Shown here in pieces: positions 12,265 to 14,053 of a DNA stretch of 14,053 nt. Under the pieces are notes generated by a model. That model was given only the letters and a program-made list of their open reading frames with translations. It did no database searches and was not told where the DNA came from. Made by a program: the position numbers and the translations under genes. This stretch comes from Verrucomicrobiota bacterium (lineage in GTDB: Bacteria; Verrucomicrobiota; Verrucomicrobiia; Limisphaerales; UBA1096): contig QOAX01000049.1 of NCBI GenBank assembly GCA_003972865.1, positions 1 to 14,053 on the forward strand, written 5' to 3'. Numbering within the stretch: position 1 is the first letter of the stretch; each line of letters opens with the position of its first letter.

Positions 12265-13206
12265 CTACTCGACTGGCTCAGGCAGCGTCTTGCCGCCGCT
12301 GACGAGGAACATCACCGCCATGCGCACGGCGAGACCGTTGGTCACCTGGTCGAGGATGGTCGAGCGCGGGTGGTCGGCAATCTCGCTGTCGATCTCGACG
12401 CCGCGATTGATCGGGCCGGGGTGCATGACGATGGCGTCCGGCTTGAGCCGGGCGAAGCGCTCGTTCGTCAGGCCAAAGAGCGACCGGTACTCACCGATGC
12501 TCGGGAAGGCGGAGAGCCGCTGGCGCTCGTGCTGGATGCGCAGCAGGTTGACGATGTCGGCGTCGGCGAGGGCCTCGTCGACGTTGTGTGTCACGCGGCA
12601 TCCCATTTTTTCGAAGATGCGAGGGACGAGTGTTGGCGGGCCGCAGAGCGTGACGTTCGCGCCGAGCTTGGTCAGCGCCCAGATGTTCGAGCGGGCCACG
12701 CGGCTGTAGAGGATGTCGCCGAGGATGGTGACGTTGAGGCCGCTCACGTCGCCCTTTTTCTCAAACATCGTGAACGTGTCGAGCAGCGCTTGCGTGGGAT
12801 GTTCGTGCGCGCCGTCGCCGGCGTTGATCACGCTGCAGCCGACCACCCGCGACAGCAGGTGCGGCGCCCCCTCCGCACTGTGGCGAACGACGATAATGTC
12901 GGCGCTCAGCGCCTCGAGTGTCTTGCCGGTGTCCCGGAGGGTTTCGCCTTTCCTGAGCGACGACGCCTCGGCGGTGAAGTTGATGACGTCGGCGTTGAGC
13001 CGCATCGCGGCCAGCTCGAAGCTGATGCGCGTGCGGGTGGACGGCTCGACGAACAGGTTCACCACCGTGCGCCCGCGCAGGGCCGGCACTTTCTTGATCG
13101 TGCGCTCGCCGACCGCCCTGAAGGCGCGCGACGTGTCGAGGATCATCCGAATCTCGTCGGCGCTCAGCGACTCGATGTCGAGCAGGTGTCTACGGGTCCA
13201 GTTCAT
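12265..13206 (-). CDS. pyrB: Aspartate carbamoyltransferase catalytic subunit
   Basis: A 313-residue enzyme that condenses carbamoyl phosphate and aspartate to N-carbamoylaspartate, the committed step of pyrimidine synthesis. Carbamoyl-phosphate-binding FVEPSTRTRISFE is at 52-64, the LRKGETLRDT loop (the '80s loop' region) at 84-93, GDGAHEHPTQALLD at 130-143, and the aspartate-binding HPGPINRGVE at 262-271. Length is standard (about 305-315). Its ATG (13204-13206) overlaps the pyrR stop codon in ATGA, a 4-bp overlap typical of translational coupling. No regulatory subunit pyrI is seen, and dihydroorotase (pyrC), often next in such operons, is not present downstream. Expression is probably governed by the attenuator upstream of pyrR. 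Confidence 0.96.
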   Translation of the reverse strand: MNWTRRHLLDIESLSADEIRMILDTSRAFRAVGERTIKKVPALRGRTVVNLFVEPSTRTRISFELAAMRLNADVINFTAEASSLRKGETLRDTGKTLEALSADIIVVRHSAEGAPHLLSRVVGCSVINAGDGAHEHPTQALLDTFTMFEKKGDVSGLNVTILGDILYSRVARSNIWALTKLGANVTLCGPPTLVPRIFEKMGCRVTHNVDEALADADIVNLLRIQHERQRLSAFPSIGEYRSLFGLTNERFARLKPDAIVMHPGPINRGVEIDSEIADHPRSTILDQVTNGLAVRMAVMFLVSGGKTLPEPVE

Positions 13207-13748
13207 TCGTTGGGGTTTGCGGCCCGCAGCGTGACCGAGTCGTCGCCGCCGGTCTCGCTGAGCGAAACCTGGATGCGCTCGTCGAGGGCGGTGGGGATGT
13301 TTTTGCCGACGAAGTCCGGCTTGACCGGCAGCTCGCGGTGGCCGCGGTCGACCAGCACCGCGAGCTGTATGCGTTGCGGCCGGCCGAGGTGATGCACGGC
13401 ATCGAGCGCGGCGCGAACGGTGCGGCCGTTGAACAGCACGTCGTCGACGAGCACGATCGTTTTGCCCTCGACGTCGAACGGCACCTCGGTTGGCTGCACG
13501 CTGACGATGCCGCGTTGGCCGATGTCGTCGCGGTGCATGCTGACGTCGAGCACGCCGGCCGGCGCATCGTGCCCCCAGATGCCGGTGAGCAGCCCGGCCA
13601 GGCGCCTGGCCAGGTGGACGCCGCCGCGCTGAATGCCGATCAGCCCGACGCTCTTGCTGTCGGCGTTGGCCTCGGCGATCTCGTGCGCGATGCGCGTCAG
13701 TCTGCGCTGGATCGCGTCGGCATCGAGGAGCAGTTTTTCGTCAGCCAT
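13203..13748 (-). CDS. pyrR: PyrR: pyr operon RNA-binding attenuation protein / uracil phosphoribosyltransferase
   Basis: A 181-residue protein of the PyrR family. When UMP is bound it binds pyr leader RNA and favours termination; many members also have uracil phosphoribosyltransferase activity. Visible motifs: GIQRGGVHLARRLA (38-51), LDVSMHRDDI (67-76), the PRPP-binding VLVDDVLFNGRTVRAALDA (99-117, matching the usual VDDVLYTGRT), and VDRGHRELPVKPDFVGKN (133-150). Length agrees with the family (about 175-185). The ATG at 13748 is chosen because the open frame above it runs through the terminator hairpin of the leader. No Shine-Dalgarno site precedes it. It overlaps pyrB by 4 bp. The leader contains a PyrR-binding-like hairpin and terminator, so PyrR probably regulates its own operon. 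Confidence 0.95.
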   Translation of the reverse strand: MADEKLLLDADAIQRRLTRIAHEIAEANADSKSVGLIGIQRGGVHLARRLAGLLTGIWGHDAPAGVLDVSMHRDDIGQRGIVSVQPTEVPFDVEGKTIVLVDDVLFNGRTVRAALDAVHHLGRPQRIQLAVLVDRGHRELPVKPDFVGKNIPTALDERIQVSLSETGGDDSVTLRAANPNE

Positions 13749-13766
13749 GGCGGGTGTTGTGGACAC

Positions 13767-13801
13767 AAAAAAACGAACCTGCGCCGTGCGCACCGGTTCG
13801 T
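13767..13801 (-). terminator. Intrinsic terminator (attenuator) in the pyrR leader
   Basis: Minus strand: CGAACC (13800-13795) pairs with GGTTCG (13779-13774), then after a 2-nt bulge TGCGC (13792-13788) pairs with GCGCA (13784-13780) around an ACG loop. Seven T follow (13773-13767). The flanking A13801 and T13773 can add one pair. It ends 18 nt before the pyrR ATG, so it can only act on transcripts heading into pyrR. An ordinary terminator of the upstream gene is the alternative, but the PyrR-site match beside it favours attenuation. Confidence 0.85.
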
Positions 13802-13834
13802 GTCGTCCAAAGTTGTCTCGTCAGTTTTCGCATG

Positions 13835-13870
13835 TCCCTTGGCGACCTCGCGGGATCGCTTTAAAGGAAA
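13835..13870 (-). promoter_or_regulatory. PyrR-binding RNA hairpin (anti-antiterminator)
   Basis: Minus-strand RNA shows UUCCUU (13869-13864) able to pair with AAGGGA (13840-13835), enclosing GCGA/UCGC arms and the core UCCCGCGAGGU (13855-13845). The known PyrR-binding consensus is ARUCCNGNGAGGYU; here UCCNGNGAGGY matches fully, and only the outermost positions differ. The 'UCCUUU…AAGGGA' outer stem also resembles Bacillus pyr leaders. It begins about 10 nt after the stop codon of the upstream gene. This is comparable to Rfam's PyrR binding site family (RF00515 from memory). Confidence 0.82.
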
Positions 13871-13880
13871 CGGCGGCGGG

Positions 13881-14053
13881 TCACTCCCCGGCTGCCTGGC
13901 GGCTCTTTCGCCACTTGGCGCGGTGGTTGAAGATCCAGTCCATCAACGCCCGCTCGAACCCAATGTCGCGGCCCGCCCTCTCGGATTCAAGCCATTTGTG
14001 CCGGAGAACTTCCTCCCGTTCGGCGAGATATTGCTGATACAGCGACGATTTCT
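13881..14053 (-). CDS. C-terminal end of an unidentified protein (truncated by the window)
   Basis: An open frame enters from the window edge and ends at TGA 13881-13883, giving 56 residues. Visible pieces are SSLYQQYLAEREEVLRHKW, then LESERAGRDIGFERALMDWI, and a basic end FNHRAKWRKSRQAAGE. The 'HKWLESERAGRDIGFERAL.DWI..H...WR' pattern looks like a conserved helical tail found on some PVC and other bacterial proteins (a DUF4032-like tail is my weak recollection). I cannot name the protein without its N-terminus. It is followed by the pyrR leader after about 10 nt, so either readthrough from this gene or a promoter inside it must supply pyrR transcription; no promoter stands out in between. 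Confidence 0.6.
   Translation of the reverse strand, partial: KSSLYQQYLAEREEVLRHKWLESERAGRDIGFERALMDWIFNHRAKWRKSRQAAGE

Noticed and set aside
11470..13392. A 640-codon open frame on the plus strand opposite pyrB and the lipid kinase
   Set aside because: It is antisense to two genes with complete family motifs; high GC makes such mirror frames common. Its sequence shows no recognisable domain.

Overview
The window looks like chromosomal DNA of a high-GC member of the Verrucomicrobiota (PVC superphylum). The reasons are a 51-residue 'small basic protein' of the verrucomicrobial/chlamydial type (2022-2177), a secreted beta-propeller protein next to a cytochrome c/PA14 protein of the PVC kind (3283-6377), a DUF6807 protein with a His-rich motif (7467-8684), and generally weak Shine-Dalgarno signals. 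No rRNA, tRNA, CRISPR array, phage gene or transposase is visible. Taxonomy is inferred from gene content only.

Layout. 13-2177 (minus strand): small basic protein, an RsuA/RluB-type rRNA pseudouridine synthase, then a secreted SH3b-domain protein with a probable promoter of its own. 2333-3226 (plus): secreted alpha/beta hydrolase. 3283-6377 (minus): a two-gene operon of a PA14-containing cytochrome c protein followed by a secreted propeller protein. 6486-7460 (plus): MraY/WecA-type polyprenyl-phosphate sugar-1-phosphate transferase, convergent with a DUF6807 protein (7467-8684, minus). 8794-9231 (minus): DUF4399 protein with a clear intrinsic terminator, divergent from a DciA/DUF721 gene (9342-9755, plus). 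9776-13748 (minus): pyrR-pyrB-lipid kinase-cobA/hemD fusion, compact enough to be one operon. 13881-14053 (minus): C-terminal end of an unidentified gene.

Two non-coding signals stand out. First, the palindrome TTGGCCAA occurs 18 times exactly, and eight copies are extended to GCTTGGCCAAGC. A rough composition estimate predicts well under one chance copy of the 8-mer. Copies lie in genes on both strands, in all three reading frames (encoding LAK, LGQ or WP) and between genes. Five sit inside the lipid-kinase gene and none in pyrR or pyrB. This resembles the highly iterated palindromes of cyanobacteria (HIP1, GCGATCGC) but with a different sequence, so it is probably a genome-wide DNA-level element of unknown function. 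Second, the leader of pyrR contains a close match to the PyrR-binding RNA hairpin followed by an intrinsic terminator 18 nt before the start codon. This predicts UMP-dependent attenuation of the pyrR-pyrB operon.

The genes point to an aerobic, organic-matter-degrading cell with exported haem and propeller proteins and hydrolases, alongside housekeeping functions: pyrimidine synthesis, tetrapyrrole synthesis, ribosome modification, helicase loading and envelope polymer initiation.
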